DNA from: Rossellomorea vietnamensis
GTDB lineage: Bacteria > Bacillota > Bacilli > Bacillales > Bacillaceae_B
Reading direction: 5' to 3'
Length of the DNA: 64,000 nt
NCBI RefSeq assembly: GCF_001305855.1
Contig: NZ_LIXZ01000006.1
Location: 150,828 to 214,827, forward strand
Below, piece after piece: positions 47,506 through 57,814 of the stretch; within the stretch, counting starts at the first letter, position 1, and each line of letters begins with the position of its first letter. The position numbers and the translations under genes were made by a program. The notes beneath the pieces were generated by a model that saw nothing but the letters and a program-made list of their open reading frames with translations, was not told where the DNA came from and ran no database searches.

Positions 47506-48345
47506 ATGAAACAAACAACAGATTTTCTTAAGATGAAGAATGAAAAAGAAAAGATTGCCATGGTTACAGCTTATGACTATCCAAGTGCGAAAGTAGCAGA
47601 GGAAGCGGGAATCGATGTCATTTTGGTAGGGGACAGCCTGGGGATGGTCGTGTTAGGATATGACTCCACGGTACCTGTGACGGTATTCGATATGATTCAT
47701 CATACGAAGGCCGTAAAAAGAGGGGCGCCGAACACGTTTATCGTGACGGATATGCCGTTTATGTCGTATCACTTATCAAGGGAAGAAACCCTTAAAACAG
47801 CTGCGGACATCCTTCAACAGGGAGGGGCCCATGCCGTAAAGGTCGAGGGAGGTGCCCACGTCATCGATCGAATAAGGGACCTTACAGGTGCGGGAATTCC
47901 CGTGGTGGCCCATTTGGGATTGACTCCTCAATCCGTCGGGATACTTGGAGGGTATAAAGTTCAGGGGAAGACAGCAGACACAGCAAAGAAATTGATCGAA
48001 GATAGTATCAAATGTGAAGAGGCAGGTGCCTTCGCCCTGGTACTGGAATGTGTACCTAAGCAAATCGCAAAGGAGATATCAGAGGCCTTAACGATTCCAA
48101 CGATCGGGATCGGTGCCGGAGTCAACACCGACGGTCAGGTATTAGTATTCCATGACCTTGTGACTTATGGTGTGAACCGCGTGCCTAAGTTTGTCAAACC
48201 ATATGGGAATGCATCCGACGTCATGCATGGCAGCCTAAAGAGTTATATTGGTGAAGTAAAGGATCAGAGCTTTCCGACAGATGAATTTTCCTTTACTATG
48301 CGGGATGAGGAACTTCATTCTCTCTATGGCGGGATGAAGAAATGA
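47506..48345 (+). CDS. panB: 3-methyl-2-oxobutanoate hydroxymethyltransferase
   Basis: First committed step of pantothenate synthesis: ketoisovalerate plus methylene-tetrahydrofolate to ketopantoate. The 279-residue TIM barrel shows [24 protein letters not shown], the catalytic region around HLGLTPQS and IGIGAG. GAAGGAGG precedes the ATG. It overlaps panC by four nt (ATGA). First gene of panBCD, behind an unusual leader. Confidence 0.96.
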   Translation: MKQTTDFLKMKNEKEKIAMVTAYDYPSAKVAEEAGIDVILVGDSLGMVVLGYDSTVPVTVFDMIHHTKAVKRGAPNTFIVTDMPFMSYHLSREETLKTAADILQQGGAHAVKVEGGAHVIDRIRDLTGAGIPVVAHLGLTPQSVGILGGYKVQGKTADTAKKLIEDSIKCEEAGAFALVLECVPKQIAKEISEALTIPTIGIGAGVNTDGQVLVFHDLVTYGVNRVPKFVKPYGNASDVMHGSLKSYIGEVKDQSFPTDEFSFTMRDEELHSLYGGMKK

Positions 48346-49211
48346 ACGTTATAACAAAGATAAGTGATTTGAGACAGAGTATAGAATCTTTGAAGAAAAA
48401 AGGGAAAACGATCGGATTCGTTCCTACAATGGGATTTCTTCATGAGGGCCATTTGACCCTGGCGAAAGAAGCAAGAAACCACAATGAAATCGTCGTGATG
48501 AGTATTTTCGTAAACCCCCTGCAGTTCGGGCCGAATGAAGATTTTGACCGCTATCCCCGTGATGTGGAGAGAGATACGGAGTTAGCAAGGATGTCAGGGG
48601 TGGACATCCTTTTCATTCCTGAAGCGGCTGACATGTACAGGGGGAGTCAGTCAGTGACTATGAGGGTGAAAGAGCGTGTAGATGTACTGTGTGGCCGGAA
48701 GCGGGAAGGTCACTTTGATGGAGTCGTGACCGTCCTTGCGAAATTGTTTCATCTTGTGCAGCCTACCAGGGCCTACTTTGGCCAGAAGGATGCACAACAG
48801 GTTGCAGTGGTGGAAGGTATGGTGAGCGATTATTTCTTTCCTGTTGAAATCATCCGTGTCCCGACCGTCCGGGAAGAGGACGGACTGGCCAAGAGCTCGA
48901 GAAATGTCTATCTGTCTCAAGAGGAAAGACAAGTTGCCCCTATCCTTTATAGAAGTTTGAAAGAAGCGGCTAACCGTATTGAAGACGGAGAGAGAACTCC
49001 GTCTGTCATTACGGGGGAAATGTATAAAATCATTCAGGAAAACACTTCTGGTACCATTGATTACGTTGAAGTGTATTCATACCCGGAGCTTGAGGAAATG
49101 AAGCGGCTGGAAGGTGACATCATCATAGCTATAGCCGTGCAATTTCAACAGGCCAGATTAATAGATAATATAATCATCAGAGTACAACCGGAGGAGGATT
49201 ACCATGTTTAG
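48342..49211 (+). CDS. panC: pantothenate synthetase
   Basis: Joins pantoate and beta-alanine with ATP. The 289-residue protein has the nucleotidyl-transferase motif [30 protein letters not shown] and FGQKDAQQ. Coupled to panB by a four-nt overlap and to panD by eight nt. Confidence 0.96.
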   Translation: MNVITKISDLRQSIESLKKKGKTIGFVPTMGFLHEGHLTLAKEARNHNEIVVMSIFVNPLQFGPNEDFDRYPRDVERDTELARMSGVDILFIPEAADMYRGSQSVTMRVKERVDVLCGRKREGHFDGVVTVLAKLFHLVQPTRAYFGQKDAQQVAVVEGMVSDYFFPVEIIRVPTVREEDGLAKSSRNVYLSQEERQVAPILYRSLKEAANRIEDGERTPSVITGEMYKIIQENTSGTIDYVEVYSYPELEEMKRLEGDIIIAIAVQFQQARLIDNIIIRVQPEEDYHV

Positions 49212-49587
49212 AACGATGATGAGTGGAAAAATTCATAGAGCGACTGTAACCGAAGCAAACCTTGACTATGTCGGGAGCATTACCATCGATCAGGATATTC
49301 TGGATGCTGTCGGAATGATGGCTAATGAAAAGGTGCAGATTGTCAACAACAATAACGGCGCACGCCTGGAAACCTATATCATACCGGGTGAAAGAGGGAG
49401 CGGCGTCATCTGTCTGAACGGTGCGGCTGCAAGACTCGTACAAAAAGGGGATATCGTCATCATCATATCGTATAAGCTGGTTGCTGAGGAAATGGTTCAT
49501 GACCATCTCCCGAAAGTTGCGATCATGGGGGAAAATAACAGGGTGATCGATATGATCGGAACAGAACCGGAAGCGACAATACTATAA
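49204..49587 (+). CDS. panD: aspartate 1-decarboxylase
   Basis: Makes beta-alanine for pantothenate. Pyruvoyl enzyme that cleaves itself between G24 and S25 (DYVGSITID); 127 residues is the standard proenzyme length. The start overlaps panC by eight nt, with GGAGGAGG upstream. Last gene of panBCD, followed by a terminator. Confidence 0.97.
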   Translation: MFRTMMSGKIHRATVTEANLDYVGSITIDQDILDAVGMMANEKVQIVNNNNGARLETYIIPGERGSGVICLNGAAARLVQKGDIVIIISYKLVAEEMVHDHLPKVAIMGENNRVIDMIGTEPEATIL

Positions 49588-49594
49588 AAAATGG

Positions 49595-49635
49595 GCAAGT
49601 CTTCTAATTTAGGAATAGGAGACTTGCTTTTTTGT
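49595..49635 (+). terminator. terminator of panBCD
   Basis: GCAAGTCT (49595-49602) pairs with AGACTTGC (49620-49627), long AT-rich loop, then TTTTTTG. Confidence 0.78.
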
Positions 49636-49695
49636 TTATGGTACACTTATTTAGAAAATCATAAGAGTAGGATCTATATAAAGGCAGTGAATAAC

Positions 49696-52485
49696 ATGTA
49701 CCCATTTAAACTGGTTGTCATCGACTTGGAAACAACAGGAAATTCCCCGAAAAAGGGAGAAAAAATCATTCAACTATCAGCGGTTATAATAGAGGGCGGT
49801 AAAATCATCGATCAATTTACGTCCTTTGTATCTCCCGGAAAACCAATTCCTGCTTTTATAGAGGAGTTAACGGGGATCAACGATGATATGGTGAAGGACG
49901 CTCCGTCCTTTCATGAAATTGCACCGAAAATCCTCGAATTATTGGATCATGGTATCTTTGTGGCCCACAACGTCCAATTTGATCTTTCATTTCTTCAGGC
50001 AGAACTGGAAGAAGCAGGGTATAACCCATTTAATGGACCTGCCTTTGATACAGTGGAACTTGCAAAGGTGGCTTTGCCGTCGGCGGACAGCTTTAAATTG
50101 ACGGAGCTTTCCAATTCATTGAATTTGAGCCATGTCAGGCCCCATCAAGCGGACAGTGATGCGTATGTGACAGCTGAAATCCTTCTTTATTTTATCGAAG
50201 AACTTTCAAAGCTGCCGTTGGTCACCCTTGAAAAACTTCATAAACTCTCGAACCACTTGAAAAGTGATCTTGATTTGTTATTTGACAGCATCGTGACAAA
50301 GAAACAGAAACATGTAGAGGATCTCTCAGAAGAAGTAGAAGTATACCGGGGTCTAGCCCTTCGTAAGAGAAAGCAGCTTCTGACAACCGATGAAGAGATT
50401 GATCTTAATATATCCGATATAGAAGGACACCTGGCGCAACATGTTCCTTTCTACGAAAAAAGAGAGCAGCAAATGGAAATGATGAAAGAAATAGGACATG
50501 CATTTGATGAATCACAGCATGTGGTCATCGAAGCTGGTACCGGTGTTGGAAAGTCACTGGGTTATTTATGGCCGGCCGTTCTGTTTGCCAAACGTACTCG
50601 CGAAAAAGTGGTCATCAGTACATATACCATTCAATTACAAGAGCAACTGCTCCATAAAGAAATTAAATTACTGGAGAAAATCAGTCCAACCCCATTCAGG
50701 ACGGTCCTCTTGAAGGGGAAGAATCATTACATCAATCTGTTTAAATTCGAGCAGTCCCTCAGGGAAGATGAGTCCCAGTACGATGTGGTCCTGACAAAGA
50801 TGCAGATTCTTGTATGGCTGACAAGTACAGAGACCGGGGATATGGATGAATTGAACCTCACTTCCGGGGGGCAGTTGTTTTGGAATCGATTAAAACATGA
50901 CGGCTGGCATCTCACCCATTCAAAAGATCCATGGATCGGAAAGGATTTCTATCTTGCTGCAAGAAAGAATGCCCAGGAAGCAGATATCATCATCACAAAC
51001 CATTCGATGCTTTTAACCGATATGGTGAGGGAGAGCAGCATGCTTCCTCCCTACGATTATTTAGTGATCGACGAGGCCCATCATCTGGAAAAGTCAGCAC
51101 GACAGCATCTGGGGGTAATCATGGATTATCTCTCCATTAAATTCAGTACATCACAATTAGGGATGCTGGATCACAAACAGCTGTTTTACCGGCTGGATCA
51201 ACTTCTTTCGAATCACTCAGTGGAGTTGATTACCCATCCCTTTGAGTTGGATAAAATCATCGGTCAATTTTATATGGATCTGGAAGAAGCCTTTTCCGTA
51301 TTGACAAGTGTATTCTATAAAAAGGCGAAAAAGAGACCGGGGATTCAGAAGATCCAGCTGCGCATTACCGATGACATGAAAAACAGCAGTTATTGGCAGC
51401 CTGTCATCATGTCAATGGAGCGTGTGATTTCAGGAATGAAGCATATTGAAAGGGAGTTTCAGCAGGTGCTGGATACCATCAAGGAAAAGAAAATCAAACT
51501 CCTTGATAAGGAAAAAGCACTCATTGAAGAATTCTATAGCTTCCTGGTGGATTTGACCGAAGTGAGAACAAACTTTCAAACCGTCTTTCTTAAAGACATG
51601 AACAACCATGTTCTCTGGCTTGATGGAGACACAAGGTCACTGCCGAACAGCCTGATTATCCAGGCTCAGCCAATCACAGTCGACGGGAATCTCCAGAGTG
51701 AGATTTTCGCCAAGAAGAAAAGTGTGGTGTTGACATCTGCCACGTTGACCGTCAGCGGATCATTTCATTATTTCCTGAATGAAATCGGACTTACAGATAA
51801 TGTGAAAAAGTTGCAGTTAACTTCACCCTTCGACTATCATGAGGTCTCAAGGCTTTTCGTTCCGACGGATGTACCTGAAATTCAACAGGTTCAAAGCGAG
51901 GAGTATATAGAAGCCATCAGCTCCCATTTGATAGGGGTCGCCCAGGCGACAAAAGGTCGGATGCTCATATTATTCACGTCTTACGATATGCTGAGGAAAA
52001 CATATGAGCTCATGAAAGAAAGTGGCTTATTGGAAGAATATGTGTTGATGGCGCAGGGCATCACATCAGGGAGCCGTACCCGGTTGACCAAGAACTTCCA
52101 ACGCTTCGATAAGGCGATATTATTTGGGACGAGCAGTTTCTGGGAAGGGGTGGACATTCCGGGAGAGGACCTGTCCTGCCTTGCCATGGTGAGACTTCCG
52201 TTTTCCCCGCCGGATGAGCCGGTTAATCAGGCGAAATCGGATATCCTGAAAGCCCAGGGGAAGAACCCGTTTTCTTCACACTCTCTACCTGAAGCCATCA
52301 TCCGTTTCAAGCAAGGGGTAGGAAGGTTGATCAGAAGAAGCAGCGATCGGGGAATCGTGATTGTGTATGATCGGAGAATCAAGACAACACGGTACGGTAA
52401 AGCATTCCTGCAATCGATTCCTTCAATGGAAGTCAAAGAAGGAGATTTATATGATCTGGTTTCCTGGATTGAAGATTGGCTCTGA
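49696..52485 (+). CDS. dinG: DinG-type 3'-5' exonuclease and helicase-like ATPase
   Basis: 929-residue fusion: an N-terminal DEDDh exonuclease (about 1-170; DLETTGNSPKKGE, later AHNVQFDLSF and HQADSDAYVTAEIL) and a C-terminal superfamily 2 XPD/DinG-like domain with Walker A EAGTGVGKS, Walker B DEAH (VIDEAHHLEKS) and the late QGVGRLIRR motif. The iron-sulphur cysteines of E. coli DinG are not apparent, as is usual for Firmicutes DinG, so it may act as a nuclease rather than a helicase. ATG 49696 matches the B. subtilis length (931). Confidence 0.94.
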   Translation: MYPFKLVVIDLETTGNSPKKGEKIIQLSAVIIEGGKIIDQFTSFVSPGKPIPAFIEELTGINDDMVKDAPSFHEIAPKILELLDHGIFVAHNVQFDLSFLQAELEEAGYNPFNGPAFDTVELAKVALPSADSFKLTELSNSLNLSHVRPHQADSDAYVTAEILLYFIEELSKLPLVTLEKLHKLSNHLKSDLDLLFDSIVTKKQKHVEDLSEEVEVYRGLALRKRKQLLTTDEEIDLNISDIEGHLAQHVPFYEKREQQMEMMKEIGHAFDESQHVVIEAGTGVGKSLGYLWPAVLFAKRTREKVVISTYTIQLQEQLLHKEIKLLEKISPTPFRTVLLKGKNHYINLFKFEQSLREDESQYDVVLTKMQILVWLTSTETGDMDELNLTSGGQLFWNRLKHDGWHLTHSKDPWIGKDFYLAARKNAQEADIIITNHSMLLTDMVRESSMLPPYDYLVIDEAHHLEKSARQHLGVIMDYLSIKFSTSQLGMLDHKQLFYRLDQLLSNHSVELITHPFELDKIIGQFYMDLEEAFSVLTSVFYKKAKKRPGIQKIQLRITDDMKNSSYWQPVIMSMERVISGMKHIEREFQQVLDTIKEKKIKLLDKEKALIEEFYSFLVDLTEVRTNFQTVFLKDMNNHVLWLDGDTRSLPNSLIIQAQPITVDGNLQSEIFAKKKSVVLTSATLTVSGSFHYFLNEIGLTDNVKKLQLTSPFDYHEVSRLFVPTDVPEIQQVQSEEYIEAISSHLIGVAQATKGRMLILFTSYDMLRKTYELMKESGLLEEYVLMAQGITSGSRTRLTKNFQRFDKAILFGTSSFWEGVDIPGEDLSCLAMVRLPFSPPDEPVNQAKSDILKAQGKNPFSSHSLPEAIIRFKQGVGRLIRRSSDRGIVIVYDRRIKTTRYGKAFLQSIPSMEVKEGDLYDLVSWIEDWL

Positions 52486-52561
52486 ATCCGTTTAAATTTC
52501 AGTGATAAAATCTCTCCATTAACACAATCTAAAGGGTAGATGTGAAACTGGAGGATTGTAA

Positions 52562-53398
52562 ATGAGAGTGATTTTACTGGTTATGCTGTCTTTTCTCCTG
52601 ATGATGTCAGATGCCTATGGAATGAAAGTCCCCAAGGTGGATTTAAACGTATCCCAAGAGGAGTATGCGATTAGTTTCCTCCCTGTTCAAAATGGGGAGG
52701 TCGCTGTCCTTCACCTGGCATCCGGAAATCATTATTTGATCAATACGGGATCATACAAGGACCGCAGGCAACTTTATTATTATTTCAATCAAATTCATAT
52801 AGACGACATCAAGGGATTGATCATCACTGAGAAGAGTGAAGTTGATGGAAGAATGATTGCTGAACTGGTGAAAAAGTTCGGCATTGAAGAAATCGTGGCG
52901 GGGAAATCCCTCGAACCGTTTATGCCGAAAGAAGTCTCACAATTCATTCATACCATACAAGAGGACCAGACCTTTCCATTCTCTGATGAATTAACCATGA
53001 GGGCTGTGCACGAAGGAAATGAAAAGAGAGAAGGATTGGACTTTTCCATTACCTTTTTTCAGCATCGCTTTCTCTGGCTGAGTTCTCAATCCTCTCATGC
53101 TGAAGGAATATTACTCAGGAAACCACTGGAAAATGTCAACATCGTTAAACTGCCTGTCCATGCCAAAACAGAAGGCATGTCTCACAAGCTTCTTAAGCAT
53201 GTTGACCCTCAAACAGCCATTCTTTATCGTTCCAAAGAAAGGCTCCTGAATAGTGAAATGCTTGAAGCCATCAACGAAGCTTGGATCGATCTTTACTTAA
53301 CGGGTCAACACGGGCTGATAGCAGTGAAATTTAACAAGAGAAACTACGAGGTGCTCACGTTTGATCAGGAAGATGGAGTATTCAAGGAGGGAGGCTGA
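52562..53398 (+). CDS. secreted protein related to MBL-fold hydrolases, metal site lost
   Basis: 278 residues with an N-terminal signal peptide (about 1-20, ending near MSDAYG). The following part (FLPVQNGEVAVLHLASGNHYLINTG, then an LIITEKSEVDG stretch) resembles the beta-lactamase-like domain of ComEC-type proteins, where the second stretch is normally LTHxHxDHxGG. Here the histidines are replaced, so metal catalysis is unlikely. TGGAGG precedes the ATG. It lies between dinG and ypmA, with no counterpart that I know in B. subtilis. A structural or binding role outside the cell is a guess. Confidence 0.68.
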   Translation: MRVILLVMLSFLLMMSDAYGMKVPKVDLNVSQEEYAISFLPVQNGEVAVLHLASGNHYLINTGSYKDRRQLYYYFNQIHIDDIKGLIITEKSEVDGRMIAELVKKFGIEEIVAGKSLEPFMPKEVSQFIHTIQEDQTFPFSDELTMRAVHEGNEKREGLDFSITFFQHRFLWLSSQSSHAEGILLRKPLENVNIVKLPVHAKTEGMSHKLLKHVDPQTAILYRSKERLLNSEMLEAINEAWIDLYLTGQHGLIAVKFNKRNYEVLTFDQEDGVFKEGG

Positions 53399-53468
53399 CA
53401 GTTCAGCTTCCATGTGTGAATTCATTGGTGTTTTTATGATATTCCCCTACCAAGGTGGCCCCTTATGT

Positions 53469-53477
53469 TGTTATAAT
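53469..53477 (+). promoter_or_regulatory. extended -10 promoter of ypmA
   Basis: TGTTATAAT, perfect -10 with TGn extension, 53 nt before the ypmA ATG. Confidence 0.6.
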
Positions 53478-53529
53478 ATGTGTAGAGTTTTTTACTCGAA
53501 TTAGGGTAGTAGTTAAAAGGAGGAGCAAC

Positions 53530-53700
53530 ATGGAAAGTCGAATTGAAGTTCTTTCCACCGTTCGTATCGAATATACGGATAACTTATATAAAGTGGTTGA
53601 TACGTTGAATAGAACGTTAAAAAAAGATGATTATATGTTTGGTTTAGCATTAGATCCGGAAGATCAGAATCAAGCAGTATTAACAATTTATCGTACATAA
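53530..53700 (+). CDS. ypmA: DUF4264 protein YpmA
   Basis: A 56-residue soluble protein identical in length to B. subtilis YpmA and of the same pattern (MESRIEVLSTVRIEYTDNLY, then FGLALDPEDQ). ATG 53530 follows AAAAGGAGGAGC; the open frame upstream is not conserved. It is followed after 12 nt by ypmB. Function unknown. Confidence 0.86.
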   Translation: MESRIEVLSTVRIEYTDNLYKVVDTLNRTLKKDDYMFGLALDPEDQNQAVLTIYRT

Positions 53701-53712
53701 AGAGTGATTGTA

Positions 53713-54189
53713 ATGAAAAAATGGATAACCATCATCGTACTATTGTTCATCGTCATTGGAATATCGGCCTCCGTCCTGTTGTATCAGGTTTCCCGGAATC
53801 CTCTCGATCATCAGAGAGACCTTGCCCTGAAGCGGGTAAAAGACGAGACAGCCATCGTGAAAGTGGAGGACACGAGCTTCTATAATGGTTCTAAATCCTA
53901 TGTAGTGGTAACGGGTGAAAATGAACAGAGGGAAAAGCTGGTCGCATGGGTTCCCAATAAGAAAGGGAAAATTATTGATAAAAAATGGGCCAATGGCATT
54001 ACAAAAGATCAAGCGATCAATAAACTAAATGATGAAAAGGAACCGAAAGAATTATTATCGGTCCGTTTAGGGTATGAATCTGTCGGTCCGGTATGGGAAA
54101 TGACCTACTTAGATCAGCAAGACAATTTAAATTATTATTATCTGCTGTTTTCTTCAGGGGAATGGTGGAGAAAAATTGAAAATTTATGA
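53713..54189 (+). CDS. ypmB: membrane-anchored DUF5590/PepSY-like protein YpmB
   Basis: 158 residues with one N-terminal transmembrane helix (about 4-24) and an outer domain of PepSY-like fold (VEDTSFYNGSKSYVVVTG and a C-terminal VWEMTYLDQQDNLNYYYL strand pair). Matches YpmB in size and context. ATG 53713 is preferred over GTG 53704. aspB starts 18 nt after its stop. Confidence 0.84.
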   Translation: MKKWITIIVLLFIVIGISASVLLYQVSRNPLDHQRDLALKRVKDETAIVKVEDTSFYNGSKSYVVVTGENEQREKLVAWVPNKKGKIIDKKWANGITKDQAINKLNDEKEPKELLSVRLGYESVGPVWEMTYLDQQDNLNYYYLLFSSGEWWRKIENL

Positions 54190-54207
54190 TCAGGGGGAAC
54201 ACGCCAA

Positions 54208-55398
54208 ATGAAATTCACATTAGCTGATAGAGTCAGTGCACTAACTCCATCCACGACGTTAGCGATCACGGCTAAAGCGAAGGAAATGAAGTCAAAGGGA
54301 ATCGATGTCATCGGTTTGGGTGCCGGAGAACCCGATTTTAATACACCCGAACACATCATCAAGGCAGCCTATGAATCCATGACGGAAGGGCATACGAAAT
54401 ATACTCCTTCCGGGGGGATGGCCAAACTGAAGGAAGCAATCATCCATAAGTTTGAAACCGATCAGCACCTGACATACAAACCATCTGAGATCATCGTGAC
54501 AAGTGGTGCCAAGCATGCTCTATATACATTATTTCAAGTACTATTAAATGAAGGGGATGAAGTCATCATCCCTACCCCTTACTGGGTCAGCTATCCTGAA
54601 CAGGTGAAGCTCGCCGGTGGAACTCCTGTTATTGTTGAAGGAAAAGAAGAGAATGAGTACAAAATCACTCCACAGCAGCTGGAAGAGTCAGTCACTTTGA
54701 AAACGAAGGCAGTCATTCTCAACACACCAAGCAACCCTACAGGTATGCTGTATTCCCGTGAAGAGCTTCGGGCTATCGGGGAAGTTTGCTTGGAAAAGGG
54801 TATCATGATCGTGTCGGATGAAATTTACGAGAAGCTGGTTTATGGTGGGAACACCCATACTTCCATCGCAGAATTGTCCCCGGAATTGAAAGACCAAACC
54901 ATCGTGATCAATGGGGTCTCCAAATCCCATTCCATGACAGGTTGGAGAATCGGGTATGCGGCAGGAGACGAATCGGTCATCAAAGCTATGACCAATCTTG
55001 CAAGCCACTCAACCTCCAACCCTACTACGACCTCACAATACGGGACCGTTGCAGCGTATCTTGGAGATCAACAGCCTGTAGAGGATATGAGAGAGGCATT
55101 CGAAGGTCGCCTAAACATTGTGTTTGATAAATTAAACGCTATTCCAGGGTTCCATTGTTTGAAGCCCCAAGGTGCGTTCTATCTATTCCCGAATGTGTCG
55201 GAAGCTGCTGAGAAAACTGGCTACAACAACGTAGATGAGTTCACGAAAGCACTGCTGGAAGAGGCGAAGGTAGCCGTCATCCCGGGTTCAGGTTTCGGGT
55301 CAGACAACAATATCCGTCTTTCGTATGCCACAAGTCTTGATGCTCTTGAAGAAGCAATCGAGCGCATGCACAAATTCGTGGTCAATAAGAGCAAATAA
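54208..55398 (+). CDS. aspB: aspartate aminotransferase
   Basis: PLP-dependent class I aminotransferase (aspartate and 2-oxoglutarate to oxaloacetate and glutamate). 396 residues with GAGEPDFNTP, NTPSNPTG, DEIYEKLVYGG and the PLP lysine in NGVSKSHSMTGWRIGY. Neighbour asnS uses aspartate-derived asparagine. Terminator between the two genes. Confidence 0.95.
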   Translation: MKFTLADRVSALTPSTTLAITAKAKEMKSKGIDVIGLGAGEPDFNTPEHIIKAAYESMTEGHTKYTPSGGMAKLKEAIIHKFETDQHLTYKPSEIIVTSGAKHALYTLFQVLLNEGDEVIIPTPYWVSYPEQVKLAGGTPVIVEGKEENEYKITPQQLEESVTLKTKAVILNTPSNPTGMLYSREELRAIGEVCLEKGIMIVSDEIYEKLVYGGNTHTSIAELSPELKDQTIVINGVSKSHSMTGWRIGYAAGDESVIKAMTNLASHSTSNPTTTSQYGTVAAYLGDQQPVEDMREAFEGRLNIVFDKLNAIPGFHCLKPQGAFYLFPNVSEAAEKTGYNNVDEFTKALLEEAKVAVIPGSGFGSDNNIRLSYATSLDALEEAIERMHKFVVNKSK

Positions 55399-55410
55399 TA
55401 CAGGGGACCC

Positions 55411-55437
55411 GCAGACCGTATGCCGGTCTGCTTTTTC
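55411..55437 (+). terminator. terminator of ypmA-ypmB-aspB
   Basis: GCAGACCG pairs with CGGTCTGC around a 5-nt loop, then TTTTTCC. Confidence 0.82.
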
Positions 55438-55466
55438 CTTAAAATCATCTCGTTTTGCTCTATCTA

Positions 55467-55495
55467 TTGCGACGGGATAATGGTAAATGTATAAT
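55467..55495 (+). promoter_or_regulatory. SigA promoter of asnS
   Basis: TTGCGA (55467-55472), 17-nt spacer, TATAAT (55490-55495), 46 nt before the GTG start. The leader is too short for a T-box. Confidence 0.72.
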
Positions 55496-55541
55496 AAATA
55501 ACGATACATAAGCGTCTTAGTTTTTTTGGAGGGAAAAAATC

Positions 55542-56834
55542 GTGAAAACTACTATATCTCAAGTAAGTAAGTTCGTTGGTGAAGAAGTAACCATCGGGGC
55601 ATGGCTTGCCAACAAACGTTCAAGTGGAAAAATTGCCTTTCTACAGCTTCGTGATGGTACTGGATTCATTCAAGGTGTTGTCGTTAAAAGTGAAGTGGAA
55701 GAAGAAGTCTTTCAAAAAGCAAAATCATTGACTCAAGAAACGTCTCTATATGTAACAGGAACGGTTTCTGAAGATTCCCGTTCACCGTTTGGATACGAAC
55801 TGCAAGTGAAAAGCGTGGAAGTGATCCATGAAGCCGTGGATTATCCAATCACACCGAAGGAGCATGGAACTGAATTCCTGATGGACCATCGTCACCTTTG
55901 GTTACGTTCCCGTAAACAGCATGCCGTGATGAAAGTGCGGAACGAAATCATCCGTGCTACATATGAATTCTTCAATCAAGAAGGATTCGTTAAGGTGGAT
56001 CCACCGATCCTAACGGGAAGCGCACCGGAAGGAACGACTGAATTATTTGCTACTAAATATTTTGAAGAAGACGCATACCTTTCCCAAAGCGGTCAGCTTT
56101 ACATGGAAGCTGCAGCCATGGCATTAGGAAAAGTATTCTCTTTCGGTCCTACATTCAGGGCGGAGAAGTCAAAGACCCGTCGTCATCTGATCGAGTTCTG
56201 GATGATTGAGCCTGAAATGGCATTTTATGATTTCAAGGATAATCTGGAAGTACAGGAGCAATATGTGTCTTATATCGTTCAATCCGTACTGGATAACTGC
56301 AAGCTTGAATTGGACCGCCTGGGAAGAGACCTGTCTAAACTTGAGCAGATCAAAGCTCCGTTCCCGCGCATCACGTATGACGATGCCCTGAAATTATTGC
56401 ATGAAAAAGGCTTTGATGATATCGAGTGGGGAGATGACTTCGGTGCCCCACACGAAACAGCCATTGCTGAAAGTTACGATAAGCCTGTGTTCATCACCCA
56501 TTATCCGACTTCACTAAAACCGTTTTATATGCAGCCGGATCCAGATCGTGATGATGTGGTATTATGTGCAGACTTAATTGCTCCAGAAGGGTATGGAGAG
56601 ATCATCGGTGGTTCAGAACGTATCCATGATGCAGAGCTGATGAAAGCGCGCATCGAAGAGCATGAACTGGCTTCAGACGCATACAAGTGGTACCTGGAAT
56701 TAAGAGAATATGGATCTGTTCCTCATTCCGGCTTCGGTCTTGGGCTTGAAAGAACAGTAGCCTGGATCAGCGGAGTAGAACACGTAAGGGAAACCATCCC
56801 ATTCCCACGCCTACTAAACCGTCTGTATCCTTAA
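55542..56834 (+). CDS. asnS: asparaginyl-tRNA synthetase
   Basis: Class II tRNA synthetase of the AspRS-like subgroup, 430 residues. The N-terminal OB fold (about 15-100) binds the anticodon; the catalytic core has class motifs 2 ([21 protein letters not shown]) and 3 (GFGLGLERT). GTG start after TGGAGGGAAAAAATC. The split of motif 2 into FRAE...RHLxEFWMxE separates it from AspRS. No T-box precedes it. Confidence 0.95.
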   Translation: MKTTISQVSKFVGEEVTIGAWLANKRSSGKIAFLQLRDGTGFIQGVVVKSEVEEEVFQKAKSLTQETSLYVTGTVSEDSRSPFGYELQVKSVEVIHEAVDYPITPKEHGTEFLMDHRHLWLRSRKQHAVMKVRNEIIRATYEFFNQEGFVKVDPPILTGSAPEGTTELFATKYFEEDAYLSQSGQLYMEAAAMALGKVFSFGPTFRAEKSKTRRHLIEFWMIEPEMAFYDFKDNLEVQEQYVSYIVQSVLDNCKLELDRLGRDLSKLEQIKAPFPRITYDDALKLLHEKGFDDIEWGDDFGAPHETAIAESYDKPVFITHYPTSLKPFYMQPDPDRDDVVLCADLIAPEGYGEIIGGSERIHDAELMKARIEEHELASDAYKWYLELREYGSVPHSGFGLGLERTVAWISGVEHVRETIPFPRLLNRLYP

Positions 56835-56846
56835 TAAAAACAGCCA

Positions 56847-56890
56847 AGAGCTGGCAGGATTGCAAACTCAATCCTTGCCGGTTCTTTTCT
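56847..56890 (+). terminator. terminator of asnS
   Basis: AGAGCTGGCAGGATTG pairs with CAATCCTTGCCGGTTCT with a few mismatches, 6-nt loop, then TTTCTTTTC. Confidence 0.78.
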
Positions 56891-56919
56891 TTTCACTCAT
56901 AATAGTAAAATTACCCAGG

Positions 56920-57015
56920 AGGCTCAACTCACGCCCGGCGGAAAGTGGGCACCTTACGCAGAAATCAACCATTGCTCTCTTCTTTAAAGCAACAAAGTTT
57001 ACGGAAAGAACCGCT
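56920..57015. repeat. possible decayed intergenic repeat upstream of dnaD
   Basis: A GC-richer stretch between the asnS terminator and dnaD with CGGCGGAAAGTGGGCACC, then ACGCAGAAATCAACC and AACAAAGTTTACGGAAAG. These blocks remind me of a dispersed intergenic repeat in Bacillaceae (CGGAAAGC...GCGGAAATCAAC...). Only one copy is in the window, so this is from memory, not shown here. Confidence 0.3.
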
Positions 57016-57096
57016 CATTTTCCAACTTTCTTCTAATCCATAACCATGTCCACATATATTGAATCGTGATATACTAATGAGTGAGGTGTACTGAAT

Positions 57097-57807
57097 ATGG
57101 ATTATAAACAATTAATGGTGTCCTGGATCGAAGAGGGGACACTGAACATCCCGCAATTATTATTATCAAATTACCATACACTGGGTTTAAATGAATCAGA
57201 GTTTGTCCTGGTATTGCATATTTACGGTCATTTGGAAAAGGGAAACCATTTTCCGACACCGGAAGAGCTTTCCAAGCCCATGAGTATTTCCAGTGAATTT
57301 TGCTCATCCCTATTACGAAAGCTCATTCAACAACGATTTTTATCGATTGAAGAAGGTTCATCAGCAGAAGGAATCCTGTTTGAGAAGTATTCTCTCAATC
57401 CACTATGGGAAAAAATGGCAGAATTTGTCATCCATGATTCGAAAATGAAACAAATGCAGCAATCGATGGAAGAAGAAGCGGATATCTATACGACATTCGA
57501 ACAGGAATTCGGTCGTCCTCTGTCTCCATTAGAATGTGAAACCCTGGCCATGTGGCTTGATCAGGATGATCACAATGCCATCATCATTAAAGCAGCATTG
57601 AGGGAAGCGGTCATTTCAGGGAAACTGAACTTCAGATACATCGATCGGATTCTTTTTGAATGGAAGAAGAGTGGTGTGAAAACCATTGAAGATGCACGAA
57701 GTCAAAGCCAGCGCTTCAGGTCCCACCAAAAACCGGCTGCTTCGAATGAATCAGCTTCTTCTCCTAAACGAAAATCAGTACCATTCTATAATTGGCTTGA
57801 GCAATAA
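57097..57807 (+). CDS. dnaD: replication initiation protein DnaD
   Basis: Component of the DnaA-DnaD-DnaB-DnaI primosome. 236 residues: N-terminal winged-helix domain (about 1-100) and the DnaD/DnaB-like C-terminal domain with TFEQEFGRPLSPLECETL and the YIDRILFEWKKSGVKT motif that binds DNA. GTGAGGTGTACTGAAT precedes the ATG. It is followed by nth, as in B. subtilis. Confidence 0.94.
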   Translation: MDYKQLMVSWIEEGTLNIPQLLLSNYHTLGLNESEFVLVLHIYGHLEKGNHFPTPEELSKPMSISSEFCSSLLRKLIQQRFLSIEEGSSAEGILFEKYSLNPLWEKMAEFVIHDSKMKQMQQSMEEEADIYTTFEQEFGRPLSPLECETLAMWLDQDDHNAIIIKAALREAVISGKLNFRYIDRILFEWKKSGVKTIEDARSQSQRFRSHQKPAASNESASSPKRKSVPFYNWLEQ

Positions 57808-57814
57808 AACAATG

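Noticed and set aside
55500..55541. T-box leader before asnS
   Set aside because: Only about 46 nt lie between the -10 box and the start codon, far too short, and no T-box motif is present.
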